From the NCBI RefSeq assembly GCF_904063055.1, contig NZ_CAJFCN010000002.1:310001-374000 (forward strand): a stretch of 64,000 nucleotides of DNA. The letters are read 5' to 3'. Below are positions 42,268-53,115 of the stretch, piece by piece. Under the pieces are notes generated by a model. It was not told where the DNA came from. It searched no databases and saw only the letters and a program-made list of their open reading frames with translations. The position numbers and the translations under genes were made by a program. How positions within the stretch are numbered: position 1 is the first letter of the stretch; each line of letters begins with the position of its first letter. This stretch comes from Pseudomonas paracarnis. GTDB lineage: Bacteria > Pseudomonadota > Gammaproteobacteria > Pseudomonadales > Pseudomonadaceae.

Positions 42268-44655
42268 TTACCAGTTGTAAGCGACTTTACCGTAATAGAA
42301 CGCGCCGCTGTAACCGTACGGCGAAAAAGTGCTGTAGGCGAGGTTGCCGCCGCTGCTGGCGAAGGCGTTAACCTTCTCCGGGTACTTATCGGTGACGTTG
42401 TCGCCACCCAGGGTGAAGGTCCAGTTCTTCAACTTGTAATCCGCTGACAGGTCCAGCACCCAGGCGGCCTTGAAGGTCTGATCGTTGACCTTGTCCGTCT
42501 GATAACTGGTGAACTCACCATAGCGCACCAGGTTAGTGTGCAGCGCCCAATTACCGAAGGTGAAGTCATTGCCCAGGCTCAGCTTGTGCTGGGGCGTGGT
42601 ATCGCCCAGCAAACCGATACGCTCGCGGCGGTCCACCCGCACCAGGTTGGCCCCCAGGCTGTCGAGAATCGCGGGGTTGGCTTTCACGTCGGTGACTTTG
42701 GTGTGGTTGTAGTTGTAGCCCACGGTACTGTTCCAGCGAATGCCGTTATCGAGCTGGTAGCGATAGTTGGCTACCAGATCGACGCCATCGGTGCTGGTGT
42801 CCGTGGCGTTGGTAAAGTAACGGGCCGTGGTGTAGTTGATATTGCCGACGCCATTGGCTTGCAGGTAGGCCACCGTGGCCGGGTTGAGATTGAGGTTGGA
42901 CGACAGACTGATGCGGTCGCGGATGTCGATGCGGTACACATCGAGCGTGACGGTCAGGTCATCGGCCGGCTCGAGCACCAGGCCGAGGCTGTAGTTGCGC
43001 GACTTTTCGGCCTTGAGGTCCTCGGCACCCAGCAGGCGCGCGACCTGACTGTTGGCCGGGAAGGTGCCGGCTTCCTGGATGGTGCTACCGATCAACTGCG
43101 ATGAGGTGTAGGCAAAATTCTGCTGGGCAAGGGACGGCGCACGGAAACCGTTGGAGATGCTGCCGCGCACGGCCACCTGGGGGGTGAAGTCGTAGCGGGC
43201 CGACAGCGAGCCGCTGACGTTGGAACCAAAGTCACTGTAATCCTCATGGCGCACGGCAGCCGAGGCGCTGAGCTTTTCGGTGAAGTTGGTTTCCAGGTCC
43301 AGATACTGCGCCCAGTTATGCCGCGTGCTGGTACCGGCATCGGCATCGCGGAAACCACCCAGGCCGGAGCTGCCGGTCTGGTAATAGGACGCGGGCTCGC
43401 CCGCCTCGATTTCATAGCCCTGATGCAGGTACTCACCGCCGAACGCCACAGAGACCGGATACGGCAGAAAGCCCACATCGAATTCACGGGACAGGTCCAG
43501 GCTGACTTGCTTCTGATCGTTGCTCAGTGTGCCGTTATTGAATTTACGCGGCGTCGCGAGGCCCAGTGAGGTGTTGATGGTTTCAGTCCCCAATTCGTAC
43601 TGGTTCTTGCCGTAGTTGGCCGACAAGTCGTAATGCCAGTCGTAGGCCAGCAGGCCGCGCAAGCCCACTACCAGCGAGGTGTCTTCCAGGTTGCCTTTGA
43701 TCAGTGGCAGGTAGCCGTTGGGGTTGAGCGCCTTGATGTTGTTGGACGCGTTGCTTGCCCGGTAGAAGGCTGCCGTTTCACCGCGCCGCTTGCTGTAGCC
43801 ACCGAAGGTGTAGAACTCGGCGGCATCGTTGAAGGCATACTCCGAGTTGAACTGGAATTTGCCTTCATTGGTGGCCGGCTCACCTTGGCGGAACACACGC
43901 TGGCCGTAAGTAGTAGAGCCGATGCTGCCGGGGCGGTAGTCGTTGCCGGCGCGGTTGGTGTAATCGTTGTCGGCGCCTTCGGCAGACAGGTTGATAAAGC
44001 CATTGCCGCCCAATGCCAGGCCCGTATTACCGCTGACATTACGCTGGATGCCGTCACCCTTTTTGTACTCGCCAAACTTGCTGGAAACCGAGCCGCCATG
44101 GTCGGCGTGCTTGAGGATCACGTTGATCACCCCGGCGATCGCATCGGAGCCGTAACGGGCAGAAGCGCCGTCGCGCAGCACCTCGATATGGTCCACCGCC
44201 GACAGCGGGATGGCATTCAAGTCTGCCGGAGCCGAACCGCGCCCAACCGCACCGCCCAGATTGACAAAGGCACTGGTATGGCGACGCTTGCCGTTGACCA
44301 GTACCAATACCTGGTCCGGCGACAAGCCGCGCAACTGCGCCGGACGCACGAGTTCGGCGCCGTCCACCAGGCTTGGTCGGGGGAAGTTGATCGACGGAAT
44401 CAGGCGCGCTAATACGGCACCCAGCTCATCGGAGCCGGTGCTGCGCAGGGTTTCACCGGAGATTACGTCGATTGGCGACAGCGATGCACTGGCGGTGCGC
44501 TCTTGGGCGCGGGTGCCGGTGACGATCACGGTGTCGAGTTTAGGTGCATCAACCGCAGAAGTTTCGTCTGCCAGAACTGGATTGAATCCCACAACGGTCA
44601 GCAAATTTGCCGACAAAATCGCCGTGTATAGCGCGTGTTTCCTGTCGCTGCCCAT
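42268..44655 (-). CDS. TonB-dependent outer membrane receptor
   Basis: 795-residue receptor. A signal peptide ends near VLA; a TonB box-like DTVIVTG sits at residues 41-47. The plug domain includes LRGLSPDQVLVLVNGKRRHTSAFVNLGG and VDHIEVLRDGASARYGSDAIAGVINVILK; the 22-strand barrel runs to the C-terminal aromatic GKVAYNW. Start at 44655 with AAGGGGAG upstream. No siderophore synthesis, sigma/anti-sigma pair or transport gene is adjacent, and I see no Fur box, so the ligand is unknown; the plug resembles receptors for organic compounds as much as siderophore receptors. It is divergent from a small outer-membrane protein gene. Confidence 0.92.
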   Translation of the reverse strand: MGSDRKHALYTAILSANLLTVVGFNPVLADETSAVDAPKLDTVIVTGTRAQERTASASLSPIDVISGETLRSTGSDELGAVLARLIPSINFPRPSLVDGAELVRPAQLRGLSPDQVLVLVNGKRRHTSAFVNLGGAVGRGSAPADLNAIPLSAVDHIEVLRDGASARYGSDAIAGVINVILKHADHGGSVSSKFGEYKKGDGIQRNVSGNTGLALGGNGFINLSAEGADNDYTNRAGNDYRPGSIGSTTYGQRVFRQGEPATNEGKFQFNSEYAFNDAAEFYTFGGYSKRRGETAAFYRASNASNNIKALNPNGYLPLIKGNLEDTSLVVGLRGLLAYDWHYDLSANYGKNQYELGTETINTSLGLATPRKFNNGTLSNDQKQVSLDLSREFDVGFLPYPVSVAFGGEYLHQGYEIEAGEPASYYQTGSSGLGGFRDADAGTSTRHNWAQYLDLETNFTEKLSASAAVRHEDYSDFGSNVSGSLSARYDFTPQVAVRGSISNGFRAPSLAQQNFAYTSSQLIGSTIQEAGTFPANSQVARLLGAEDLKAEKSRNYSLGLVLEPADDLTVTLDVYRIDIRDRISLSSNLNLNPATVAYLQANGVGNINYTTARYFTNATDTSTDGVDLVANYRYQLDNGIRWNSTVGYNYNHTKVTDVKANPAILDSLGANLVRVDRRERIGLLGDTTPQHKLSLGNDFTFGNWALHTNLVRYGEFTSYQTDKVNDQTFKAAWVLDLSADYKLKNWTFTLGGDNVTDKYPEKVNAFASSGGNLAYSTFSPYGYSGAFYYGKVAYNW

Positions 44656-44982
44656 ACCGCTCCCCTTTGAATCAAAAATAGAACTGCAATGCGCGAAGTT
44701 CGTACGATCGATCCGGCTGGCGGGCGGTGGCGGTCAGTATCTGGTTATGGTCGGTGAAGTCGGTAGTCCGTTGCGATATAGCTTAAAGATATTCATCAAC
44801 CAGAATAAATACCTTAAAAGAATAAGCGAAAGCATAAGCACACTCGCCCATTCGTCAGGATCCACGCGGCTAATCCCGGTACTTTCAGCCCCGGTTCAGC
44901 CTGGGCGGGTGCCAAGCCGTCAAACTGACGCGCCTATAACGACCCACTTAGCCGCTCATCAAATCGACTACCGAGGTCGCCC
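44656..44982. promoter_or_regulatory. Divergent region between TonB receptor and small OM protein
   Basis: About 330 nt with lower G+C in its middle (44780-44840), which is probably promoter DNA. I see no gene, no clear Fur site and no strong inverted repeat. A rightward 258-codon frame crossing this region (44210-44986) is antisense to the receptor for most of its length and was rejected. Confidence 0.5.
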
Positions 44983-45465
44983 ATGAAAAAATTCCGATTG
45001 CCTGGCCTGCTATTGCTTGCCCAGGCCACCACAGCACTGGCTAGCGAAACGCCAACGGTCACTGACGACAAAGGCTTCTGGTACGCCCAGACCAGCATCT
45101 ACACCCGGCACTTTGCACCCGACCCGCAACACAACAACAAACAGGACTTGATCGGCCTGGAGCGCAATGAGGCGTCGGGCCTGGTGTATGGCGGGGTGAC
45201 CTTTCGCAACTCGTTCCGCCAACGCTCGTACTACGCCTATGCGGGCAAGCGCTATGACATGGCCGACTATCCGGTGTATGCGAAGTTGACCGGCGGGCTG
45301 ATCCAGGGCTATCGCGGCGAGTATCGCGACAAGATCCCATTGAATCGTTTTGGCGTAGCGCCAGTGATCATTCCATCGGTGGGAACGCATTACGGGCCGG
45401 TGGCGGCGGAGCTGGTGCTGCTCGGGTTCAACGCAGCAATGGTGACGACTGGCGTGCGCTTCTGA
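44983..45465 (+). CDS. Small outer-membrane beta-barrel-like protein
   Basis: 160 residues; ACCGAGGTCGCCC precedes the ATG. A signal peptide (MKKFRLPGLLLLAQATTALA) is followed by GFWYAQTSIYTRHFAPDPQHNNKQDLIGLE and alternating strands with many aromatics, ending in the outer-membrane signature ...TTGVRF (terminal Phe). The start of the mature part, with YTRHF and HNNKQDLIGLE, resembles the PagP/PagL-like and related small barrel proteins found in Pseudomonas, some of which are annotated as sn-glycerol-3-phosphate transporter, probably wrongly. Function unknown; it could modify lipid A or simply be structural. Confidence 0.75.
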   Translation: MKKFRLPGLLLLAQATTALASETPTVTDDKGFWYAQTSIYTRHFAPDPQHNNKQDLIGLERNEASGLVYGGVTFRNSFRQRSYYAYAGKRYDMADYPVYAKLTGGLIQGYRGEYRDKIPLNRFGVAPVIIPSVGTHYGPVAAELVLLGFNAAMVTTGVRF

Positions 45466-45481
45466 CACAGCACGGTCCTGG

Positions 45482-45568
45482 GTGGGAGCTGGCTTGCCTG
45501 CGATAGCGGTGTGCCAGGCGGCAAATGAGGCGCTGACCCACCGCTATCGCAGGCAAGCCAGCTCCCAC
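45482..45568. repeat. REP doublet after the small OM gene
   Basis: Perfect 28-nt arms, GTGGGAGCTGGCTTGCCTGC... (45482-45509) and complement (45541-45568), 31-nt centre, between convergent genes. The centre shares the CGATAGCGGTG start with the copy at 39982. Confidence 0.9.
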
Positions 45569-45586
45569 ATTTTGCAGCGCAAGGTC

Positions 45587-46555
45587 TTAGGGCCGTGGGG
45601 CATAGGCGAAGACATCGGCGCGCATCCGGTGCGCATCCATGCCGGCGTTGACCAGTGCGTCCAAGGTGCCGTAGATCATCGCCGGCGAACCGCTGGCGTA
45701 GACGTGCACGCTATTGAGGTCGGCAATGTCTTCGCACACCACCTCATGCAGCAAACCGCAGCGCCCTTCCCAGCCACACAGGTCGCTGACCACTTTGTGC
45801 AGGAACAGATTGGGCAATTGCAGCCACTGATCCCAGTGCTCGATCTGGTAGAAATCTTCCGGGCGCCGTACGCCCCAATACAGGTGCACCGGGTGCTTGA
45901 AGCCCGAAGCGCGGCAGTGCTCGATCAGGCTGTGCATCTGCGCCATACCGGTACCGGCGGCCATCAGCACCAGCGGCCCGTCCGGCAACTCGGCCAGGTG
46001 GGTGTCACCGAACGGCAGTTCCACACGAGCCATCTGGTTGCGCTGCAATTGTTCGATCAGGTTGCGCGCACTGTCTTCGCGCACCAGCACATGCAGCTCC
46101 AACTCACGCCCGGCATGGGGCGCAGAAGCCAGAGAAAACGCCGACTTTTCGCCGTTCTCCCGTTCGAGCATCAAGTATTGCCCGGCGTGGTAACGCACCG
46201 CCTTACCGGCCGGGGCGCGCAGGCGCACACGCCAGACATCGCCGCCGACTTCCACGCACTCGATCAATTGGCATGACAATTTGCGCAACGGCAACTCTCC
46301 TGGCGCCAGTACGCCATCCCACAACACAATGCAGTCTTCCAGGGGCTCGGCGATGCAGGTGTAGAACTCACCATGATCGCGCACTTCCCCGGCTTGGCGT
46401 ACCCGGCCCTCCACCAGCAACGCCGCGCAGACATGGCACACGCCATTGCGACAGGCCTGAGGGCACTCATAGCCCAGGCGACGGGCGCCCTCGAGGATTC
46501 GCTCGCCAGGGGCCAGTTCCAGCACAGCACCGGAAGGTTGCAGGGTTACACGCAT
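45587..46555 (-). CDS. Ferredoxin-NAD(P)H flavin reductase (AscD/Fre-like, 2Fe-2S + FAD + NAD)
   Basis: 322 residues with three domains in order: an N-terminal plant-type 2Fe-2S ferredoxin (ligands C31/C35, C40, C43 and C67 in the cluster CPQACRNGVCHVC...TC), an FAD domain (AGQYLMLERENGEKSAFSLAS) and an NAD(P) domain (LVLMAAGTGMAQMHSLIEH). Its ATG shares a base with the ubiD stop (TGATG), so translation is coupled. In E. coli ubiD is followed by fre, a reductase without the 2Fe-2S domain; this looks like a functional equivalent with an extra electron-transfer domain, perhaps supplying reduced flavin for prenyl-FMN. Annotated elsewhere as CDP-6-deoxy-delta-3,4-glucoseen reductase, which is unlikely to be its role. 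Confidence 0.9.
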   Translation of the reverse strand: MRVTLQPSGAVLELAPGERILEGARRLGYECPQACRNGVCHVCAALLVEGRVRQAGEVRDHGEFYTCIAEPLEDCIVLWDGVLAPGELPLRKLSCQLIECVEVGGDVWRVRLRAPAGKAVRYHAGQYLMLERENGEKSAFSLASAPHAGRELELHVLVREDSARNLIEQLQRNQMARVELPFGDTHLAELPDGPLVLMAAGTGMAQMHSLIEHCRASGFKHPVHLYWGVRRPEDFYQIEHWDQWLQLPNLFLHKVVSDLCGWEGRCGLLHEVVCEDIADLNSVHVYASGSPAMIYGTLDALVNAGMDAHRMRADVFAYAPRP

Positions 46556-48021
46556 CAATCTATTCCCAATTCTTTCCAGATCGCATCGACCCGCGCCGTG
46601 ACGGCTTCATCCTTGACGATCACCCGGCCCCACTCACGCGTGGTTTCGCCCGGCCATTTGTGCGTGGCATCCAGGCCCATCTTTGAGCCAAGGCCCGATA
46701 CCGGCGACGCGAAGTCGAGGTAGTCGATAGGCGTGTTGTCGATCATCACCGTGTCGCGCTTGGGATCCATGCGCGTGGTGATGGCCCAGATCACGTCGTT
46801 CCAGTCCCGGGCATTGATGTCGTCGTCGGTGACGATAACGAACTTGGTGTACATGAACTGTCGCAAAAACGACCACACACCGAGCATTACCCGCTTGGCA
46901 TGCCCCGGATACGACTTCTTCATGGTGACGATGGCCATGCGATACGAACAGCCCTCGGGCGGCAGGTAGAAGTCGGTGATCTCCGGGAATTGCTTTTGCA
47001 GGATCGGCACGAACACTTCGTTGAGCGCCACACCGAGGATGGCCGGCTCATCGGGCGGACGGCCTGTGTAGGTACTGTGGTAGATCGGCTTGACCCGATG
47101 GGTGATGCGCTCGACGGTGAACACCGGGAAGCTGTCGACTTCGTTGTAGTAACCGGTGTGGTCGCCGTACGGGCCTTCATCGGCCATTTCACCAGGGTGA
47201 ATCACGCCTTCAAGGATGATTTCGGCGGTAGCCGGCACTTGCAGGTCGTTACCGCGGCACTTCACCAGCTCCGTGCGATTACCGCGCAACAAGCCGGCGA
47301 AGGCGTATTCGGAGAGGCTGTCAGGTACGGGAGTGACGGCACCGAGAATGGTCGCCGGGTCGGCACCCAGGGCCACGGACACCGGGAACGGCTTGCCGGG
47401 ATGCTTCTCGCACCACTCACGAAAGTCGAGGGCGCCGCCACGGTGGCTGAGCCAGCGCATGATCACTTTGTTACGGCCAATGACTTGCTGACGGTAGATA
47501 CCGAGGTTCTGGCGATCCTTGTTCGGGCCCTTGGTGACAGTCAGGCCCCAGGTGATCAACGGGCCGACGTCGCCGGGCCAGCAGGTTTGCACCGGGAGCA
47601 TGGCCAGGTCGACATCATCGCCTTCAATGACCACTTCCTGGCACACCGCGTCCTTGACCACCTTGGGGGCCATGGCGATGATCTTGCGGAAGATCGGCAG
47701 TTTGGACCAGGCGTCCTTCAAGCCCTTGGGCGGCTCGGGCTCCTTGAGAAAGGCCAGCAGCTTGCCGATCTCGCGCAGTTCGCTGACAGACTCGGCGCCC
47801 ATGCCAAAGGCCACGCGCTCGGGAGTACCGAACAGGTTGCCCAGCACCGGGATATCAAAGCCGGTCGGGTTTTCGAACAACAGCGCCGGGCCCTTGTTGC
47901 GCAAGGTGCGGTCGCAAATCTCAGTCATTTCCAGCACCGGAGAAATCGGCATCTGGATACGTTTCAACTCTCCGCGCTGCTCAAGTTGCTGCACGAAATC
48001 CCGAAGATCCTTGAATTTCAT
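46555..48021 (-). CDS. ubiD: 4-hydroxy-3-polyprenylbenzoate decarboxylase UbiD
   Basis: Prenyl-FMN-dependent decarboxylase of ubiquinone synthesis, 488 residues from [14 protein letters not shown] (48021). Motifs include [54 protein letters not shown] (substrate and metal site with Asn/Arg), and [11 protein letters not shown] and [11 protein letters not shown]. It is coupled to the reductase gene downstream. Position next to rho matches PAO1. UbiX, which makes the prenyl-FMN cofactor, is not in the window. Confidence 0.96.
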   Translation of the reverse strand: MKFKDLRDFVQQLEQRGELKRIQMPISPVLEMTEICDRTLRNKGPALLFENPTGFDIPVLGNLFGTPERVAFGMGAESVSELREIGKLLAFLKEPEPPKGLKDAWSKLPIFRKIIAMAPKVVKDAVCQEVVIEGDDVDLAMLPVQTCWPGDVGPLITWGLTVTKGPNKDRQNLGIYRQQVIGRNKVIMRWLSHRGGALDFREWCEKHPGKPFPVSVALGADPATILGAVTPVPDSLSEYAFAGLLRGNRTELVKCRGNDLQVPATAEIILEGVIHPGEMADEGPYGDHTGYYNEVDSFPVFTVERITHRVKPIYHSTYTGRPPDEPAILGVALNEVFVPILQKQFPEITDFYLPPEGCSYRMAIVTMKKSYPGHAKRVMLGVWSFLRQFMYTKFVIVTDDDINARDWNDVIWAITTRMDPKRDTVMIDNTPIDYLDFASPVSGLGSKMGLDATHKWPGETTREWGRVIVKDEAVTARVDAIWKELGID

Positions 48022-48080
48022 TAACCATGCCACCCGTAAAATAGGCGTACATCCTACCTGCTCTGAGGGCGGCTGGCAGC

Positions 48081-50063
48081 TTAATTGGCCGTCAATCCAC
48101 GTGATTGCAACGAACTGAACAACGGTTCCAGGAAGGCTTCGATGTGTCGCGCGCCGACGTCCGAAAGATGGTTATCGTCGGTATACAACGCGCGGCCATT
48201 GAGTTCGACCCGGCACACCCCATCGGCGCCGCACAGTAATGGCGCGGGGTCCAGCACCGCGACACCGCTGTCGGCAGCCGCCAATTCATCAAACAATTGC
48301 GTGATAAAGGCCTGGCGCTTCACATGCTCGGCCACGGCGAGCCCTTCACCGTCCACGGGCCGGTTCATCATGGCCAGGCGGCTGAGACGGTAAGGCACAA
48401 TGATTTCCTGCAGCGGCACTTCCTTGACCAACCAGACCTTGTGGCCGGCAGCGCGCAAGTCCCGAATGCGCTCGCGCAGGCCCTGGGCAAAGCGTTGTTC
48501 GGCGACGGCACGCACATACTGGCCGGTGCCAGGATCTTTGAGTGCATGCTCCTTGTCACCGGACATTTGCCCATACACATACAGGCTCCAGCGGGCGGCC
48601 AACACCACATCGCTGAACGTCTGCTCGGCCATGGCCTTCTCGACGCGCCGGTTGAAATGCGCGCAGCGGGCAATATTTTCCAGGCCATCGAGGGGAATAC
48701 AGCCGGCAAAACTGGCTTCGACCAGGCTGATATCGTGACGATCAGCGCCCTCTTTGAGTGCCGGTATCAGCGCGGTAGCGTGACTGTCACCCCATACCAA
48801 CGCCGAAACCGATTGGTCTTTCGGGCCGAAATGGCAGAACAAGCGTTCATCGGGCGTATCTTTGTCGGCCATGCACGCCAGCAGGTCAGGGCTCCACTTC
48901 TTGGCCTGGGCAAAACGCAACGCCTGTTCGGACAAGCGCGAAGGCACGCCGTCAGCTTCGCGTATCGCAAGGCCAGTGAAGCCCAGCCCCAGAATGCCGA
49001 CCATGGCTGACGCCAGAATCGCCTTACGCGAAGCCAGCAAACGTTTTTCCCGGAACGGCGTTTCCACGAAGCGCCAGGACAGATAGCCCAGCACCAGCGA
49101 AAGCAGCATCAGCCCCCCCAGTTCCAGCGCGCTCAAGCCATCCACCGCGGCGTAGTTGGCGTACACGAATACCGGCCAGTGCCAGAGGTACCAGGAATAA
49201 GAGATCAGCCCGATACCCACCATGATCCGCGTGCCCAACAGGCGAGCGACCCAAGTCTGTTGCTGGCCGTTGGCCCAGATCAACCCGACCACACCCAGCA
49301 CAGGCAACAACGCAGTCGCGCCTGGGAACGGCGTTTTCGCGTCGTAGCCCAGCACAGCGATGAGGATCAATGCCAGGGAAGCCAGGCTGATCCCTTGCGC
49401 CAAGGCCCGCGACGCGCGCCACTCACGCTTGGGCTGCACCGCCAGCATCGCACCGGCCAGTAGCTCCCAGGCCCGCAGATGCAACAGGAAGAAAGCTTTC
49501 TGTGGCTCATGCTGAACCGCCCAGACGCTCATGCCAAACGACGCCAGCAGCACCGCGAACAATGCCAGGCGCCAGTGCTTCAAACGGCTGGAAAGCAAGG
49601 TCAACAGCAATGGGAAGAAAATATAGAACTGCTCTTCTACTGCGAGCGACCAGGTATGCAGCAAGGGCTTGATGTCGGATGAGGCATCAAAGTAGCCATG
49701 CTGGCGCGAGAACAACAGGTTCGACGTAAAGGTCACCTGATAGTGCGCAGACCGCCCTAACTCTTCATAGTCCTTGGGCGCCAACAGAAACCAACCCACT
49801 GCCAGTGTCGCGGCGATCATCACAAACAGCGCAGGCAAGATACGCCGGGCTCTACGAGCCCAGAAGTCGATGAAGCTGAAGCGTCCAGCTTGACGCTCAC
49901 GCCAGATAATTGACGTGATCAGGAAACCTGAGATGACGAAGAAGACGTCAACGCCAACAAAACCGCCAGTAATGCCAGGGACACCAAAGTGGAACAACAC
50001 GACTGCAAGGACAGCGATGGCACGCAGGCCATCGATGTCTCTGCGGTAAGCAAGGGTGGTCAT
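48081..50063 (-). CDS. O-acyltransferase with AT3 and SGNH domains (OafA-type)
   Basis: 660 residues. Residues 1-350 form the acyltransferase-3 membrane domain with ten or eleven transmembrane helices ([22 protein letters not shown], with the catalytic histidine H25; [27 protein letters not shown]). The C-terminal periplasmic part (about 400-660) is an SGNH esterase-like domain: VWGDSHAT with serine S427, and DDNHLS with histidine H632. Such proteins acetylate O-antigen or other surface glycans. No glycan genes adjoin; PAO1 has a homologue in the same place between ubiD and rho. It is convergent with nothing and separated from rho by a terminator. Confidence 0.92.
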   Translation of the reverse strand: MTTLAYRRDIDGLRAIAVLAVVLFHFGVPGITGGFVGVDVFFVISGFLITSIIWRERQAGRFSFIDFWARRARRILPALFVMIAATLAVGWFLLAPKDYEELGRSAHYQVTFTSNLLFSRQHGYFDASSDIKPLLHTWSLAVEEQFYIFFPLLLTLLSSRLKHWRLALFAVLLASFGMSVWAVQHEPQKAFFLLHLRAWELLAGAMLAVQPKREWRASRALAQGISLASLALILIAVLGYDAKTPFPGATALLPVLGVVGLIWANGQQQTWVARLLGTRIMVGIGLISYSWYLWHWPVFVYANYAAVDGLSALELGGLMLLSLVLGYLSWRFVETPFREKRLLASRKAILASAMVGILGLGFTGLAIREADGVPSRLSEQALRFAQAKKWSPDLLACMADKDTPDERLFCHFGPKDQSVSALVWGDSHATALIPALKEGADRHDISLVEASFAGCIPLDGLENIARCAHFNRRVEKAMAEQTFSDVVLAARWSLYVYGQMSGDKEHALKDPGTGQYVRAVAEQRFAQGLRERIRDLRAAGHKVWLVKEVPLQEIIVPYRLSRLAMMNRPVDGEGLAVAEHVKRQAFITQLFDELAAADSGVAVLDPAPLLCGADGVCRVELNGRALYTDDNHLSDVGARHIEAFLEPLFSSLQSRGLTAN

Positions 50064-50165
50064 AAGAATGTGGTCAGTCTGCGACGAAAGGGATGAGCGA
50101 AGTCACGCGTCAATTTTTGTTACTTAACGGATACTTATGCCACAAAAATCGCAGAATCTCGACGC

Positions 50166-50203
50166 AAAAAAAATGGCCCCCCATTAAGGGCGCCATTTTT
50201 TTG
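50166..50203 (-). terminator. Bidirectional terminator after rho
   Basis: On the minus strand AAAAAAATGGCGCCC pairs with GGGGGCCATTTTTTTT around a short loop (50166-50202), ending in a T-run 20 nt after the rho stop codon. The mirrored A-run suggests it works in both directions. Confidence 0.85.
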
Positions 50204-50219
50204 GACCTGAAACGCTGTA

Positions 50220-51479
<1,260 letters not shown>

Positions 51480-51675
51480 ATAGGAATGACGTAATCATTT
51501 ATGGAGGGGGGAAATTAAGCTTTTGGCTTAATGAGGCCGCGCCGCAGAGAAGGCGACAGGATCGCGTACTAATCGAAAAGGAATGCGTCGGCGACGGCTT
51601 GCAGGGGGCAGTGGAGAAACCACTGCGGGGCCGAATGTACCACCTGGATTTCGGAGCGTCTAGCCCTGTTTTACG
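51480..51675 (-). promoter_or_regulatory. rho leader with hairpin
   Basis: 190 nt between trxA and rho without a gene. It contains a perfect hairpin GCAGTGG-N5-CCACTGC (51608-51626). It is probably the transcribed leader through which Rho regulates its own synthesis, although I cannot identify rut sequences by eye. Confidence 0.5.
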
Positions 51676-51706
51676 AAAAAGCCCCGCAATTTGCGGGGCT
51701 TTTTTG
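51676..51706 (-). terminator. Rho-independent terminator of trxA
   Basis: GCCCCGCAA and TTGCGGGGC pair (51681-51699) with flanking A5 and T6 runs. It lies eight bases after the trxA stop codon and works in both directions. Confidence 0.9.
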
Positions 51707-51713
51707 ACGACGC

Positions 51714-52043
51714 TTAGAGGCTCGCGTCGAGGAAAGCTTGCAACTGGGACTTCGACAGAGCACCCACTTTAGTCGCTTCGACATTGCCGTTCTTGAACAG
51801 CATCAGGGTCGGGATACCACGCACGCCATGCTTGGCCGGGGTGTCCTGGTTCTCGTCGATGTTCAGCTTGGCAATGGTCAGCTTGCCTGCGTAGGTGGTT
51901 GCAATGTCGTCCAGGACCGGAGCGATCATTTTGCAAGGGCCGCACCATTCAGCCCAGTAGTCAACCAGCACCGGGCCGTCAGCCTTGAGGACTTCGGCTT
52001 CAAAGGTCGCGTCGGTGACGTGCTTGATAAGATCGCTGCTCAT
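51714..52043 (-). CDS. trxA: Thioredoxin TrxA
   Basis: Cytoplasmic dithiol reductant, 109 residues from the ATG at 52043 (GGAGA upstream). The active site is WCGPC (C34, C37) in [21 protein letters not shown]; the cis-proline is in [13 protein letters not shown]. Longer upstream frame rejected. trxA next to rho is a widespread arrangement; here a terminator separates them. Confidence 0.98.
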   Translation of the reverse strand: MSSDLIKHVTDATFEAEVLKADGPVLVDYWAEWCGPCKMIAPVLDDIATTYAGKLTIAKLNIDENQDTPAKHGVRGIPTLMLFKNGNVEATKVGALSKSQLQAFLDASL

Positions 52044-52163
52044 GGATGTCTCCGGATTGTAAGCAAAAAAAACGTTGCCCATCATAGCCGCCCTTCCCCT
52101 GTTCAGGAAGCCGCGTCTGATTGAGTCTTGCTATGAGGTTGAATGAGCGTGGGTATGACTCTG

Positions 52164-52859
52164 TCACGGCGTGGCGGGCGTCATGAACGCAATGCCCGTG
52201 CGCAACGCTGCATTACGTATATGTTCCTGCATGGTTTTCTGCGCCGCCGTACTGTTGCGGCGGGCCAGGGCGCGCAGGATTCTGCGATGTTCCTGCCAGG
52301 TTTCCATGGCCCGTTCCGGCCGGATGAACGGTAGCTTCTGACTTTCCAGAAACACCTCGGCGCTGGCGCTCAGGATGCTCACCATGGCCTGGTTACCGCT
52401 GGCCAGCAGAATACGCTGATGAAATTCGAAGTCCAGGCGGGCGGCCGCTTCGAAGTCGCCCGCCTTGAGCACTTTGCGCATGGCTTGGACGTTGTCTTGC
52501 AGGCTGTCCAGTGCATCGAGGGTCAGTGTCACTGCTGCCAACCCCGCCGCAAACCCCTCCAAGGCGTAGCGCAGCTGGAAGATATCCGGCGGCGTGGCCT
52601 GCGCCGCGAAGGGCCAGGCGAACCCCGGTGCCTCTTGCACGTCCTGCACGAACACGCCCTTGCCCGGCTGCACGTTGACCACGCCCAAAGCGCTGAGGGA
52701 CGACAGCGCCTCACGCAACGACGCCCGGCTCACCCCCAATTGCAGGGCCAGGTCGCGCTGGGATGGCAGCGCGTCGCCCGGCCCAAAGCCTTGCTCCTTG
52801 ATCAGTTTGCGGATGGCCTGCAAGGCCGCTTCCGGTACGGCTTGGGCAATGGAATTCAT
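52164..52859 (-). CDS. GntR family regulator, FadR subfamily (FCD domain)
   Basis: 231 residues. Winged helix-turn-helix at the N-terminus: DALPSQRDLALQLGVSRASLREALSSLSALGVVNVQPGKGVFVQD. The C-terminal FCD domain (about 85-220) has the metal/carboxylate-binding pattern RYALEGFAAGLAA, LDFEFHQRILLASGNQAMVSIL and WQEHRRILRALARRNSTAA with the conserved histidines. Ligands of FCD regulators are usually organic acids or amino acids. It diverges from the amino-acid ABC importer starting at 53116 and probably regulates it; repeated GACCA motifs lie between the two. Confidence 0.92.
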   Translation of the reverse strand: MNSIAQAVPEAALQAIRKLIKEQGFGPGDALPSQRDLALQLGVSRASLREALSSLSALGVVNVQPGKGVFVQDVQEAPGFAWPFAAQATPPDIFQLRYALEGFAAGLAAVTLTLDALDSLQDNVQAMRKVLKAGDFEAAARLDFEFHQRILLASGNQAMVSILSASAEVFLESQKLPFIRPERAMETWQEHRRILRALARRNSTAAQKTMQEHIRNAALRTGIAFMTPATP

Positions 52860-52983
52860 AAAAAGCTCAGGGTTCCCGATAGCGTGTGTGACCCGTTGTA
52901 AAACTATTCATAGCTGGCTGCAAGCCACGCCCCAAAGGCGCTCGCGGCTTTTTGCAAACGCTCGAAAAGGGTGCGGGAAATCT

Positions 52984-53009
52984 GACCACTGTTCAGACCA
53001 GTAAGACCA
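52984..53009. promoter_or_regulatory. Candidate GntR operator (GACCA repeats)
   Basis: GACCA occurs three times in direct order (52984, 52996, 53005). CAGTAAGACCA (52999-53009) read on the minus strand is TGGTCTTACTG, close to the TGGTNNNACCA pattern used by many FadR-subfamily regulators. It lies about 105 nt upstream of the importer's first gene and 125 nt from the regulator's start. Confidence 0.45.
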
Positions 53010-53115
53010 CTGCACCTCAACAAACATCAGCCTTGCAGACGATCCGAACGGTGCTGGCATGGGCTGTGCACTGGGCAAACTCAGAAAATTCCTTCGCCTT
53101 TTTCGGAGAGTTGCC

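Noticed and set aside
44210..44986. Rightward 258-codon frame ending just before the small OM gene
   Set aside because: Most of it is antisense to the TonB receptor plug; composition and lack of motifs argue against coding.
46900..48024. Rightward 374-codon open frame opposite ubiD
   Set aside because: Antisense shadow of ubiD; no ribosome site and no domain.
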